The translations under genes and the position numbers were made by a program. Below the pieces are notes generated by a model. It had not been told where the DNA came from, made no database searches, and saw only the letters and a program-made list of their open reading frames with translations. From NCBI RefSeq assembly GCF_014489555.1, contig NZ_CP060784.1, positions 124,001-188,000 of the forward strand: DNA of 64,000 nucleotides, in the 5' to 3' direction. The DNA comes from Hymenobacter qilianensis. GTDB lineage: Bacteria; Bacteroidota; Bacteroidia; Cytophagales; Hymenobacteraceae. Position 1 is the stretch's first letter. The number at the start of each line of letters is the position of its first letter. Below are positions 36,984 through 47,366 of the stretch, one piece after another.

Positions 36984-37030
36984 TAAACCCGCACCAAGTC
37001 CCGCGCAATGCGAGGCTTGGTGCGGGTTTA
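36984..37030. terminator. Bidirectional terminator between the PKD lipoprotein and GH28 genes
   Basis: A perfect 15-bp stem (TAAACCCGCACCAAG with its complement at 37016-37030) has a 17-base loop and A- and T-rich flanks. It sits between two convergent genes, so it can end both. Confidence 0.8.
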
Positions 37031-37042
37031 TTTTACGATTCT

Positions 37043-38373
37043 TTAATCCGGCTTCAGGGGTTTCACTACCGGACCTTCCTGAACAGCTTGTGAAGCTTTA
37101 AGCGGCACTCCATTGAGGGTAACATTCTGAAATTTCACATCTGAATACTTGTTCGGAAAGGCAGCCGTTTCAGCCGTTGCGTCCACGTTTTTGAAGGTGA
37201 TGTTCGACACTTTATCACCCGGGTTGCCATTCAGCACCGCAAACTGCTTGGTTTTCACCTTAACATTGGAGATAGTGATGTTGCGGATGATGCCAAAGGG
37301 CTTTTCGGTGCTGCCCGCCATATTGAAAAACTGCGTCCAGGGCGAGAGCGTGACGATGGTGCCGCAGCGGCCGGTCACGTTGTCGATGGTAATATTTTCG
37401 TACACCTGATAGGTATCGGGGCGCATTTTGAAAAGCAAGAGCGGCCGGTCGTTGTCTACTTTGCAGTTGCGCACGGTGATGCGGTTGGCGTGAATGCATT
37501 CACTACCCATAGTGACGGCCGCGTGTACTTCCCCAAAGGTGACGTTCTCGATCAGCACATCTTCAATGGGGCCATTTTCGGGGAGCTTATGAGCATTAGG
37601 GCCTTTGCCGCCCTTCATGACGATGCCATCATCATTAACCGAGATATAGCAGTTGCGGATGGTTACTTTCTTGCACACGTCGATGTCCACGCCATCGGTG
37701 CTGGGGCCTTCACCGGCCGGAACGGCGAGCGAATGTCGCAGCCCTCGATCAGCACGTTGTTGCACTGGTAGAGGTGGGTGGTCCAGAAGCCGGCATTGCG
37801 CATCTTCACGTCTTTGATGGTCACGTTATCAGAGCCCCAGATAAAGAGCAGGCGGGGCCGGTGCACTTCCAGGTTGGTAGACGACTTGCCAAGTTGCCGC
37901 ATGGAGTCCCGGTGCGCCCAGAACGCTTTCCAGAACCGCAGTCCGTTGCCGTCGATGGTGCCCGGGCCCGTTATCCGGAAGCCGTTGACCTTGTAGGCAT
38001 TGACGAGCGCCGCGTAATAATCCTGGCTTTGGCCCTCCATGCGCGAAGGAATCAGGGGGTAATGGGCAATGTCATCGGAGCCCTTGAGCTTGGCACCGGC
38101 CAGCAACCGTAGATGGGTACGGGGCTTGAAAAACAGCGCCCCGCTCAAAAACACCCCCCGGGGAATCACCACCGTACCGCCGCCATCGGCATTAGCTTTA
38201 TCGATGGCGCGCTGAATGGCTTCGGTATTGAGTTGGGTGCTATCAGCGCCCGCCCCAAATTCAGTGATGACGTAGTCTTTGGGTTGGGCTCCTTTGCTGG
38301 TAGGAGTATCAGCCTGAAAAGGCAGCCAGAAAGCGGTTAGCACAAGAGGGAACAGAGCTAGAAGAACTTTCAT
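37043..38373 (-). CDS. GH28 family glycoside hydrolase, polygalacturonase-like (one frame change)
   Basis: This secreted enzyme of about 443 residues has an N-terminal signal peptide (MKVLLALFPLVLTAFWLPF). The right-handed beta helix contains the family motifs STDGVDIDVCK (Asp pair), VNDDGIVMKGG (catalytic Asp pair), GSECIHANR and LLFKMRPD, the counterparts of NTD, DD, G-H and RIK. The frame breaks after CDIRSPFRPVKAP. Adding one C to the minus-strand C4 (plus-strand G4, 37703-37706) restores it. I use ATG 38373. GH28 proteins cut galacturonan or related uronides. Being alone and carrying a signal peptide, it probably acts outside the inner membrane. Confidence 0.87.
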
Positions 38374-38615
38374 AGGACGAAAAAAGGAGGTATGAGGCAA
38401 AGAAGCGGGTTCCCCGTGGGAGTACCGTTCTGTAGTTACCTGCTAACGGTATTTAAACCGGCGGAGCCCCTGCCCCTGGCATAGTTCTATGGCCCTACTC
38501 TCACCCTACCCGGGAATTTTGCCCCCCAGCTTACTACCCTATGCCCGTGCCGTGCGATGTGCCCGGTTCAGAGCTCACCCCGCCGGGACTTTTAGCCTGA
38601 TGGGAAGCCCAACCC

Positions 38616-40087
38616 TCACTCGCTTCCCGGAGTGGCTGACCAGCCGCCCCCTAAAGCCCGATATAATTCAATGAGCAGCAGAAATTGCTCCCGGCGGGTG
38701 TTGGCTAAGTTAAGCTCTGCTTCTAGGGCGCTCCGCTGGGCCGTGATTACCTCCAGATAGGTGGCGTAGCTGGCCGTGTACAGATCATTGGAAATCTCGA
38801 CGGCTTTGGTGAGGGCTACCACCTCCTGCGCCTGCAGCTCGTACACGCGGCGGTAGTTTTCCACCCCGCGCAGGCTCGTGGTTACCTCCTGAAAGCCAGT
38901 TTGCACGGCCTGCTGGTAGCCGTAGTAGGCGGCTTGCTGCTGCGCAGTGGCCTGGCTGAGAGCGGCTTTGAGGAAATTGCGGTTCAGGAGCGGGGCCGAT
39001 AAATTCGCCAGCGCCCCCAGGGCCAGCGAGCTGGGCGTGGCAAAAAGCAGCGAAGACTTGTAGGCATTCAGGCCAACGTAAGGCGACAGCGTGAGGGCGG
39101 GCAGGAAGGCGGCGCGGGCGGCAGACACGTCGGCGCGGGTGGCGACCAGCTCCAGCTCGGCGCGCTGCACATCGGGGCGACGCAGGAGCATGGTGGAGGG
39201 CAAGCCGGCCACCACCACGGCCGGCAGCTCCTGCTCCCGGATGGGGCGCCCGCGCCGGATGGGCTGGGGGTAGCGGCCCAGCAGCCGGTTTATCTCGTTT
39301 TCGGCCCTAATGATGCTTTGATTTACTACTGCTTGCAGGCTCTGGGTACGCAGCAGCTGAGCCGTGAACTGCTGCACGGCCAGCTCCGTCGCCCGGCCGC
39401 CCAGCTTTTGCAGCTTCACGATTTCCAGGGCCCGCTCCTGCAAGCGCAGGTTTTTGCCGATTACTTCATTCTGGGTGTCCAGGGCCAGCAGCTCGTAGTA
39501 CAGACTGGCAACCTGCGCCACCAGGGCCGTCTGCACCAGGCGGCGGCCTTGCTCCGTGGCCAGCAAACGCGCAATAGCGGCCTTGCGCCGGCTGCGCAAA
39601 CGGCCCCAGATGTCTATTTCCCAAGCACTACTGAGGCCCAGAAAATAATCGGTGGTGGGCGTAGGAATGGCGCGGCCGTCGTTGGTGGTATTGGGGCCGC
39701 GGGTGCCATTGGGCGGAAAACGGTCGACGCTGACGGAGGCGCCCGCATCTACGCGGGGCAATAATGCGCCGCGCGCGATGCGCACGTTGGCCCGCGCTAC
39801 CTCCACGCGCTGCAGGGCAATGAGCAGATCAGGATTGGCTTGCAGGGCCGTGTCCAGCAGCCCTACCAGGCGCGGATCGGCGAAAAACTGGCGCCAGGGA
39901 ATGGCGGCAATACTACTGGTATCGGAGCCGGCGCCGGCAAACGTAGCGGGCGCGGGGGCAAATTCTGCTTGGCAATGGGCTGACTTACCTGGCAGCTGCT
40001 CACCAACAGCAGCCCCGCCGCCAAGGCCAGCCACTGCCGGGTGCGGCCGGAGAAAGATGATTTATTGGAAGCTATCAACGGATTCAT
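38616..40087 (-). CDS. RND efflux outer membrane factor, OprM-like lipoprotein (one frame change)
   Basis: This TolC-fold channel of about 490 residues has a lipoprotein signal ending ALAAGLLLVSSC. Family motifs include RQFFADPRLVGLLDTALQANPDL, SSAWEIDIWGRLRS, and LPSTMLLRRPDVQRAELELVA. The N-terminal part from ATG 40087 joins the rest through one extra C at the minus-strand C5 (plus-strand G5, 39954-39958). Otherwise the lipoprotein signal is lost. It is the last gene of the adaptor-pump-channel set and lies nine bases after the pump. Confidence 0.87.
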
Positions 40088-40096
40088 ACAACAGAA

Positions 40097-43000
40097 TTAA
40101 ACAGTCGCGGGCTCGGCCTCCATTAGCACAGGCTCCGATAATGGCTCTTCTTTCGCCGGCTTTTTATCCCGGGAAAACAGCACGTACAGGCCCGGAATCA
40201 GGATTACGCCGAAGATGGTACCGATGAGCATGCCGCCCGCCGCCGCTGTGCCGATGGAGCGGTTGCCCAGCGCGCCCGCTCCGGTGGCGAGGCAGAGCGG
40301 AATCAGGCCGGCCACGAAGGCGAAGGAGGTCATCAGGATGGGCCGCAGGCGGGAACGGGCGCCTTCCACGGCCGCGTCGAGCACAGAAGCACCTTCCTGG
40401 CGGCGCTGCACGGCAAATTCGATGATGAGAATGGCGTTTTTACCCAGCAAGCCTACTAGCATCACCAGCGACACCTGGGCGTAGATGTTGTTTTCCAGCC
40501 CCAGTAATTTCAAGGATAAAAACGCCCCGAAAATACCCGTGGGCAAGCTCAGCAGCACCGGCAGCGGCAGAGCAAAGCTCTCGTACTGAGCCGCCAGCAG
40601 CAGATACACGAACACGAGCACAATGCCGAACACGTACAGGGCCTGGTTGCCGGAGATGATCTGCTCGCGGGTCATGCCGCTCCACTCGTAGGTGTAGCCG
40701 CGGGGCAGCTCTTCGGCGGCCACGCGGGCCACGGTGCTGATGGCGTCGCCGGAGCTGAAGCCGGGGGCCGCGTCGCCGTTGAGCAGAGCCGAGGTGTACA
40801 TGTTGTAGCGAGTGAGCTGCTCGGGGCCGTACACGCGCTCCAGGCGCACAAAAGTGGAGAAGGGCACCATCTCGCCCCGGTCGTTTTTCACGTACAGGTT
40901 CAGCAAATCGTCGGGCTTGGTGCGGAAGCCGGGGGCGGCCTGCACCATCACCTTGTACATCTGCCCGAAGCGAATGAAGTTGGTGGCGTAGTACGAGCCC
41001 ATCAGGGTTTGCAGGGTTTGCATGGCCCGCGCCACGGTCACGCCCTTCTTGGCGGCCAGGTCGTTGTCCACGTGAATCAGGTACTGCGGAAAGCTGGGGT
41101 CGAAGCCGGAAAAGGTATTATCCACCACGGGTGTCTTGTTCAGAGCCGTAATAAAATCCTGCGTTACGCGGGCCGTCTGCTGCAAGTCGCCGCGGCCGGT
41201 GCGGTCGAGCACGCGCAGCTCGAAACCACCGGCGTTGCCGAAGCCCGGCACCGTGGGGGGCAAAAAGAACTGAATCTGGGCGTCGGTGATGCCTTTGGTT
41301 TTGGCCGTGAGCTCCGCCATCAGCTCCTGCACCGACTGCCGGCGCTGGTCCCAGGCTTTGAGGTTGATCATGCCCATGCCGTAGGAAGCGCCCGACACGT
41401 CGTTCATCAAACTAAAGCCCGCCAGGGTCGAGACGGACTCCACGGGCTCCAGCTTCTGGGCCACGCGCTGCACTGCGTCGAGCACGCGACCGGTGCGCTC
41501 CACGGTGGCGCCGGGCGGCGTCGTCACGTTGATGTAAATCATGCCCTGATCTTCGGTCGGGATAAAGCCGGTGGGCAGAATGGTGCTGACGCCCCAGGTA
41601 GCGGCGAAGAAAAACACCAGCAGCCCCACCGTGACGAGGCGGCGCGCGGCCAGAGTGCGCACCAGGCGCTGGTAGCCGTCGGCGAAGGACTCATAGCGGC
41701 GGTTGAAGCCGGCAAAAAAGCCCCCAGCAGCCCTTTTCGCTCCTCCCCTTCCGCCACGGGCTTAAGCAGAAGCGCACACAAAGCCGGCGTGAGCGTGAGC
41801 GCATTCACACCTGAGATAACAATGGCAATGGCCAGGGTCAGCGAAAACTGGCGGTAAAACACGCCCACCGGCCCATCCATGAAGGAAACCGGAATGAACA
41901 CGGCAGCCATAACCAGCGTGATAGCCACAATAGCCCCGCTGATTTCGCCCATGGCCTTGAGCGTGGCATCCATGGCGCTGAGGTGCTCCTCGTGCATTTT
42001 GGCGTGCACCGCTTCCACCACCACAATGGCGTTATCGACCACAATACCGATGGCCAGCACCAGGGCAAACAGGGTGAGCAGGTTGATGGAAAAGCCCAGC
42101 ATCTGCATAAAAAACAGCGTACCGATGAGCGCTACCGGCACGGCCAGGGCCGGAATAAGCGTCGAGCGCCAGTCCTGCAAAAACAGAAACACAATCACGA
42201 ATACCAGCAGAAAGGCCTCCACCAGCGTGCGTAGCACCTCGTGAATACTCGCGTCGAGGAAGCGCGACACGTCGTAGCTGATGTTGTAGTCCATGCCGGG
42301 CGGGAAGGACGTGGCTTTCAACTCTACCATGCGGGCCTTAACCTTTTCAATTACTTCGGAGGCGTTAGAGCCGGGCAGCTGCTTGAGCATGATAGCCGCC
42401 GAGGGCCGCCCATCCGACTTCGACAGCATCCGGTAGGTCTGCACGTCGAACTTCACGTCGGCCACGTCTTTGAGGCGAAGCACCGAGCCGTCGGCATTGG
42501 CCCGGATTACCACGTTTTCGTACTGCTCAGGCCGAAACAGCTTGCCCGTATAGCGCAGCACGTACTGCAACACCTGGGCCTGCTGGCCCGAGCTTTCCCC
42601 GGTGCGACCGGGGCAGCCTCCACGTTCTGGGCCTGAATAGCCGCGATGATTTCCTCGGTCGACACGTTGTAGGCCAGCATGCGGTCGGGCTGGAGCCAGA
42701 CCCGCATGGCGTACTCCCGAGAGCCCTGAATCTCGGCCAGCCCCACGCCCTTGATGCGCTTAAGCTCCTGCAATACATTGATATCGGCGAAGTTGTAAAT
42801 AAACTTCTCGCCCACCGTGGGGTCGTCACTCACCACGTTCAGGTACATGAGCATGGAGTTCACCTCCTTTTCGGTGGTTACGCCGGCCCGGATTACTTCT
42901 TCGGGCAGCTCGTCGATGATTGTGGTCACGCGGTTCTGCACGGCCACGGCCGCGATGTCGGGGTCGGTGCCCACCTCGAAGAACACCTGAATAAGCGTCG

Positions 43001-43259
43001 TGCCATTGTTAGTGGTCACGGTGCTCATGTAAGTCATGCCCGGCACCCCATTGATGGCCCGCTCTAGGGGCGTGGCCACGGCTTTGGCGCACACCTCGGC
43101 GTTGGCGCCGGTATACTTGGCCTTCACCGCCACCGAGGGCGGCACGATGTCGGGAAACTGGGTGATGGGCAGGGTAAAAAACGCCAGCACCCCCAGCAGT
43201 GTGATAAAGAGCGAGATAACCAGCGACAGGACGGGGCGCCGGATGAATATGTTGAACAT
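40097..43259 (-). CDS. RND multidrug efflux pump, AcrB/MexB type (two frame changes)
   Basis: This inner-membrane, proton-driven pump has about 1054 residues once restored. MFNIFIRRPVLSLVISL starts it, with the porter segment PGMTYMSTVTTNNGTTLIQVFFEVGTD and twelve membrane segments. Helix 4 carries GIVVDNAIVVVEAVH, where AcrB has the Asp-Asp relay; here the second residue is Asn, which I believe occurs in some Bacteroidota relatives. Two homopolymer frame changes split it: a C5 run at 41721-41725 (one base short, ending LLGGFFAGFNRRY) and a G4 at 42610-42613 (EAAPGRTGESSGQQAQ). Adaptor upstream and channel downstream complete the tripartite system. Confidence 0.9.
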
Positions 43260-43308
43260 AGCAATGAGTTATTCTGGTCGGATAATGATCTGCGTGACGG
43301 GCGGCGTC

Positions 43309-44478
43309 TTACTCCGCGGCCACCAGCATGCTGCTCAGCGTGACCGGGCGGGGGGCAATTTTAGCCCCATCGCGCAGGTCCTGAATGCCTTCGCAGACGA
43401 CCCGCTCGCCGGGCTTCAGACCCGCCTGCACAACGTAGAAAGCCGAGAGCCGGGTTTGGGGCACGAAGTTTTTGCGGTGCACCGTATTCTGCTTATCCAC
43501 CACATACACGTAGTTTTTATCCTGCACCTCAAACACGGCCGTTTGGGGCACCAGCACGGCATCGGGGACAGTGTTGGTGAGGCGCACCTTGCCCGTGGCT
43601 CCGTGTCGGAGCAGGCCGGTGGGGTTGTCAAATCGGGCCCGAAACGCGATGGAGCCGATATTAGACTTGAACTGCCCCTCCACCGTTTCGATTTTGCCCG
43701 CCGAGGGGTACGTCGTGCCGTCGGCCAATACCAGGCGCACCACGTTGGAACTGCGGGCCGGGTCCTGCTGGCGGGTTTTCACGTATTCCAGGTACTCTCC
43801 CTCCGACACGTTGAAGTAAGTAAATACCTCCCGCGCGTCCGACACGGTAGTGAGCAGGGTGCCATTGGCAATAAGGCTACCGACTTTGAGTAGTTCCCGG
43901 TTCAGTACCCCATCAAACGGAGCACGCACGGTGGTGTAGTCCAGCATCAGCGACGCATTGGCTACCGCAGAGCGGGTTTCCGCTATGGTCGATTGGGCGG
44001 CCCGCAGCTTGGCCTGGGCCACATCGAGCTCGGTTTTGGAGATGATATTCTTCTCCGTGAGCATGCGCACGCGGTCCAGCTCTAGGTCGGCGACGCGGGC
44101 CTGGGCCGTGGCGTTGCTCAGCGCGGCGCGGGCGCGGGCTACCCGGGTGCGGTACTCGGCATCGTTTATCTTAAAAATGGGCTGCCCTTTCTTCACGGGT
44201 TGACCTTCATCCACGTAAATCTTCTCCAGAAAGCCTGCTACCCGCGCTCGCAGCTCTACGTTGCGCACCGCCTGAATATCAGCCACGTACTCGCGGGTCA
44301 GCACCGTATCGCGGGCCACGAGGCGGGTAACGGGCAGCTCCGGGGTTTCCTCAACGAGGACGGCGCCGCCCTCCCCTTTGGTGCCACAGCCAAAAAAGCC
44401 CCCCAGCAGGAGAGCAAGCATCCCGCAAAGCCACGGCCGGCGGTTGGTGAAGGAAGAAGGGCTGGGTTGGCGATACAC
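43309..44478 (-). CDS. RND efflux periplasmic adaptor, MexA/AcrA type
   Basis: This adaptor of about 389 residues has an N-terminal lipoprotein signal ending LLGGFFGC. The alpha hairpin follows VRNVELRARVAGFLEKIYVDEGQPVKKGQPIFKIND, and the lipoyl half reads DYTTVRAPFDGVLNRELLKVGSL. The beta-barrel and membrane-proximal region follow, with GATGKVRLTN and FEVQDKNYVYVVDKQN. It links the pump of the next gene to the outer channel. A gap of 49 bases separates it from the pump gene, so they are probably co-transcribed. Confidence 0.9.
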   Translation of the reverse strand: MYRQPSPSSFTNRRPWLCGMLALLLGGFFGCGTKGEGGAVLVEETPELPVTRLVARDTVLTREYVADIQAVRNVELRARVAGFLEKIYVDEGQPVKKGQPIFKINDAEYRTRVARARAALSNATAQARVADLELDRVRMLTEKNIISKTELDVAQAKLRAAQSTIAETRSAVANASLMLDYTTVRAPFDGVLNRELLKVGSLIANGTLLTTVSDAREVFTYFNVSEGEYLEYVKTRQQDPARSSNVVRLVLADGTTYPSAGKIETVEGQFKSNIGSIAFRARFDNPTGLLRHGATGKVRLTNTVPDAVLVPQTAVFEVQDKNYVYVVDKQNTVHRKNFVPQTRLSAFYVVQAGLKPGERVVCEGIQDLRDGAKIAPRPVTLSSMLVAAE

Positions 44479-44509
44479 TGCGGTAGTGGTTAAGGTTGGG
44501 GGGCTTTTT

Positions 44510-44785
44510 TTAGTCGTTGAACTGGGCCAGCGGCTCGGCGGTAGCAGGGGGCATGTACCCCAGCAAGCTGTCTTTGCGGTGCTGCTCGGCCTGACAGCGG
44601 GCCAGCAGCCGCTGGGTGAGTTGGAGCTCGGCAGCGGTTTCCGTGGCGTCGGGCTCCTCAGTCAGCGCGGGCGTTGCGGGCTGGGTCGTGCGCCAGCTCA
44701 GCAGATAGCAGTTCAGCCCCGCCGACAGCACCAAGGTGGCAATCAGGAGGTAAGTCAGGGCTTGGTGGCGGGTGTTCTTCTGCAT
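44510..44785 (-). CDS. Small single-pass membrane protein
   Basis: This protein of about 91 residues from ATG 44785 (MQKNTRHQALTYLL) has one membrane helix (about 9-28, LIATLVLSAGLNCYLL), then a polar helical segment with ELQLTQRLLARCQAEQHRKDSLLGY. No known family was recognised. It sits between the sensor kinase and the adaptor, reading the same way. It may be a pump accessory or a regulator of the kinase. A longer frame from 44827 would add 14 residues of doubtful value. Confidence 0.55.
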   Translation of the reverse strand: MQKNTRHQALTYLLIATLVLSAGLNCYLLSWRTTQPATPALTEEPDATETAAELQLTQRLLARCQAEQHRKDSLLGYMPPATAEPLAQFND

Positions 44786-44882
44786 GAGTATGCGCTCCAG
44801 TGTAGTACAAAGGAGGCCCCACCACATTAGAATGAGATGAGAAGCAGATTAGAAGATATTAAAAAGCCGGCGGCTGGTGGCC

Positions 44883-46253
44883 TTATTCCGCCACAGCCGG
44901 CAGCCACACACCGACCGTACTGCCCTGGTTCAGCACAGAAACCAGCGTAATTTGCCCCCCGTGCAGCTGCACAATCTTCTGGGTGAGGGCCAGGCCCAGG
45001 CCATAGCCCGGCTGAGCGGTACCGTTGGCGGCGCGATACAGCGGCTCAAATACCCGGCGGATTTCATGCGGCGCGATACCGATCCCGGTGTCCGTCACGC
45101 GCACCTCCAGCGTCTGTGCGTCGGCGTAGCCCAGGCTCACCGTCACGGAAGCTTGGGAGTATTTGCAGGCGTTATCGAGCAGATTAAAAATAGCCGTCGT
45201 CAGTAGCTGAGCGTTGCCGGGCACCATAAATACGTCGGCATCAGTGGTAGGCAGGGGGCCAAATTCCAGGCGCAGGTCGCGGTCGGGACACTTGGCGCGG
45301 GCGTAGTCCAGTGCCTGCGCTACGCACTCGTCCAGGCGCACCGGCTCCGTGGGCAGCAAGCCCGAATCGGCTTTGGCCAGGGCCAGCAGGCCATTCGTAA
45401 GCTCGACCAAGTGACGCACTTCCTCGATGCCGGAGCGTAGGCTCTGGCGGGTGTCGGCCAGCGTCGCGTCGTAGTCGAGGGAGGTTTCCAGGGTGCCCAA
45501 TAAGTTGGCCAGGGGCGTGCGCAGCTGGTGGGAAGCGTGGGCCAGAAAGCTCTTCTGCGACTCAAAGGCCTGCTCCAGGCCGGCCAGCATTTGATTAAAC
45601 GTAATGGCCAACTGTGCAATCTCGTCGCGCTGGTTGCCTTCATCCACGCGCTGACTCAGGCTGGAGGCGGTAATTTTTTCCACCTGCCGCACCACCCGCG
45701 AAATCGGCTTGAGCGACTCATCGGCGAAATACCAACCCGCCAGAATGATAAGCACCAGTGCCCCCACGTTGCCCACGAGCAGAATCAGCCGGAGCTTTTC
45801 GAGCTGAGCCCAGCCAAACTCATCAATACCCGAAGTGAAAATCCGGTAGGCTCTGCCCTCATGCTCATAAAGCAGGCCCACCGTTTCGCGCCGGCCCGTG
45901 GCAAAGTGTACGGGCTTTTCAGGTGTAATCCTGCTCAGGTACAGCATGTTCTGCGCCTGACTTATTGTATCGGAACTGAGGTAGAGCAAGCGGCCACCGG
46001 GCCCGTAGATGCTCACCTGCTCGCCCACCAGCGTCAGCAGGTCGCGCCGCCGGAAAGCCCCGAAAAACCCTTTCGACAAGCTGCCCCGCTTAATCAGCAT
46101 GCGGCCCGACAGGGCCGCTTTGCCCGTGAGGCGATTGGTGAAGCGCTGCTCGCGGGAGGCGGCGTGGAAATAGTACACGAAAGCTGAAAAGCTGAGCTGA
46201 ATGGCCAGCACCAACAGGGTAAAGCGCAGAATCAGTTTGTTGCGGATCAGCAT
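44883..46253 (-). CDS. Sensor histidine kinase of the RND operon
   Basis: This 456-residue membrane kinase has membrane segments at about 9-29 and 155-176 around a 125-residue periplasmic sensor domain. A HAMP domain (about 178-230), His242 in FLAHASHQLRTPLANLLG, the N box LLDNACKYS, and DTGIGIAP with GYGLGLALT all follow. It probably senses envelope stress or a drug or metal and phosphorylates the regulator encoded just upstream. Its start lies nine bases after the regulator stop. One iterated motif falls in frame (LHGGQI). Confidence 0.9.
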   Translation of the reverse strand: MLIRNKLILRFTLLVLAIQLSFSAFVYYFHAASREQRFTNRLTGKAALSGRMLIKRGSLSKGFFGAFRRRDLLTLVGEQVSIYGPGGRLLYLSSDTISQAQNMLYLSRITPEKPVHFATGRRETVGLLYEHEGRAYRIFTSGIDEFGWAQLEKLRLILLVGNVGALVLIILAGWYFADESLKPISRVVRQVEKITASSLSQRVDEGNQRDEIAQLAITFNQMLAGLEQAFESQKSFLAHASHQLRTPLANLLGTLETSLDYDATLADTRQSLRSGIEEVRHLVELTNGLLALAKADSGLLPTEPVRLDECVAQALDYARAKCPDRDLRLEFGPLPTTDADVFMVPGNAQLLTTAIFNLLDNACKYSQASVTVSLGYADAQTLEVRVTDTGIGIAPHEIRRVFEPLYRAANGTAQPGYGLGLALTQKIVQLHGGQITLVSVLNQGSTVGVWLPAVAE

Positions 46254-46262
46254 GGGCCGGGG

Positions 46263-46940
46263 CTATCCTTCACGCAGCACGTAGCCCATACCCACAACGG
46301 TATGAATAAGTTTGGGCGAGAAGTCACGATCCAGCTTCTTACGCAAGTAGCTCACATACACGTCAATGACGTTGGTATTGGTGTCAAAATCCAGCTCCCA
46401 CACCCGCTCGGCGATATCCACCCGCGACACGATTTTTCCCCGATTCAGCAGCAGGTATTCCAGCAGCGCGTACTCGCGGGTAGTCAGGTCGATGCGCTGG
46501 CCCTGGCGGGTGACGGTTTTGGCGTCTAGGTTCAGTTCCAGGTCGGCCAGGCGCAGCACCTGTTTTATTGCCGCCGCGTCGGAGCGGCGCTTGGTGAGCG
46601 CGCGGGCCCGGAGCAGCAACTCCTTGAAAGCAAAGGGTTTGACCAGGTAGTCATCGGCGCCCGCCTCAAAGCCCATGACTTTATCGTCGAGGCTGTCCAG
46701 GGCCGTCAGCATCAGCACGGGCAAATGGCTGTTATCGGCCCGAATGAGGCGGCACAGCTCAAATCCGTTGATATAAGGCAGGTTTACATCCAGAATCACC
46801 AGCTCGTAGATATGCTGTTGAAACAGGGACCGGCCCATCTGCCCGTCGTAGGCTACGTCCAGCTCGTAGCCTTCGTTCTCAAAGCCTTTTTTAACAAAGG
46901 AAGCCAACTTGGGCTCGTCCTCCACGAGTAGTATTTTCAT
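46263..46940 (-). CDS. OmpR/PhoB-family response regulator of the RND operon
   Basis: This 225-residue regulator has a receiver domain with DE (8-9), phosphoacceptor Asp51 in LVILDVNLP, and the lysine in YLVKPFAFKEL. The C-terminal winged helix has LTTREYALLEYLL and TNVIDVYVSYLRKKLD. It pairs with the adjacent kinase and probably controls its own operon, which appears to run through the small membrane protein, adaptor, pump and channel genes. The upstream 425 bases probably hold the operator, but I found no clear repeat there. Confidence 0.93.
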   Translation of the reverse strand: MKILLVEDEPKLASFVKKGFENEGYELDVAYDGQMGRSLFQQHIYELVILDVNLPYINGFELCRLIRADNSHLPVLMLTALDSLDDKVMGFEAGADDYLVKPFAFKELLLRARALTKRRSDAAAIKQVLRLADLELNLDAKTVTRQGQRIDLTTREYALLEYLLLNRGKIVSRVDIAERVWELDFDTNTNVIDVYVSYLRKKLDRDFSPKLIHTVVGMGYVLREG

Positions 46941-47366
46941 TTAATATCCGTTGTGAATAACCGCTCCCTATTAATCCGGTCTTGCTATTCCGATGCCTGG
47001 CCGCTCCGGTCGAACCCTTGGTACAACTGGCCTGCCGCAAACTTTGGAACTGATGTAGTACGTACGGGCCGGCTTCCTGCTTTAGCCCGCTGATTAGGAG
47101 CCAAAGGAGCGCGTTGGAGGTAGTCAAGGCAATACTACCGATGCTAATACTAAGCCCAAGGTATTCTGTCGAAATAAATCCTTTTTGGGACAAAAATATT
47201 CTAAAACCAATAATAATTATTACGAATTTTTGAAGATATTCAATAGCACATTCAGCGGAACCCCTGATATACGTGGGTCTACCCCTTCCCGTGTCAGATT
47301 CCCGCTTTCCTTATTGGTTCTAATGAGCACCTCACATATCCATTCTTTCTCTTTCAGCCTACTGCC
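46941..47366. other. Divergent intergenic region upstream of RND regulator and lipase-like genes
   Basis: These 426 bases contain no gene. The stretch 47190-47240 is AT-rich and might hold a promoter. I find no hairpin or paired regulator box of the TTAAGAC type seen near the czc operon. Confidence 0.5.
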
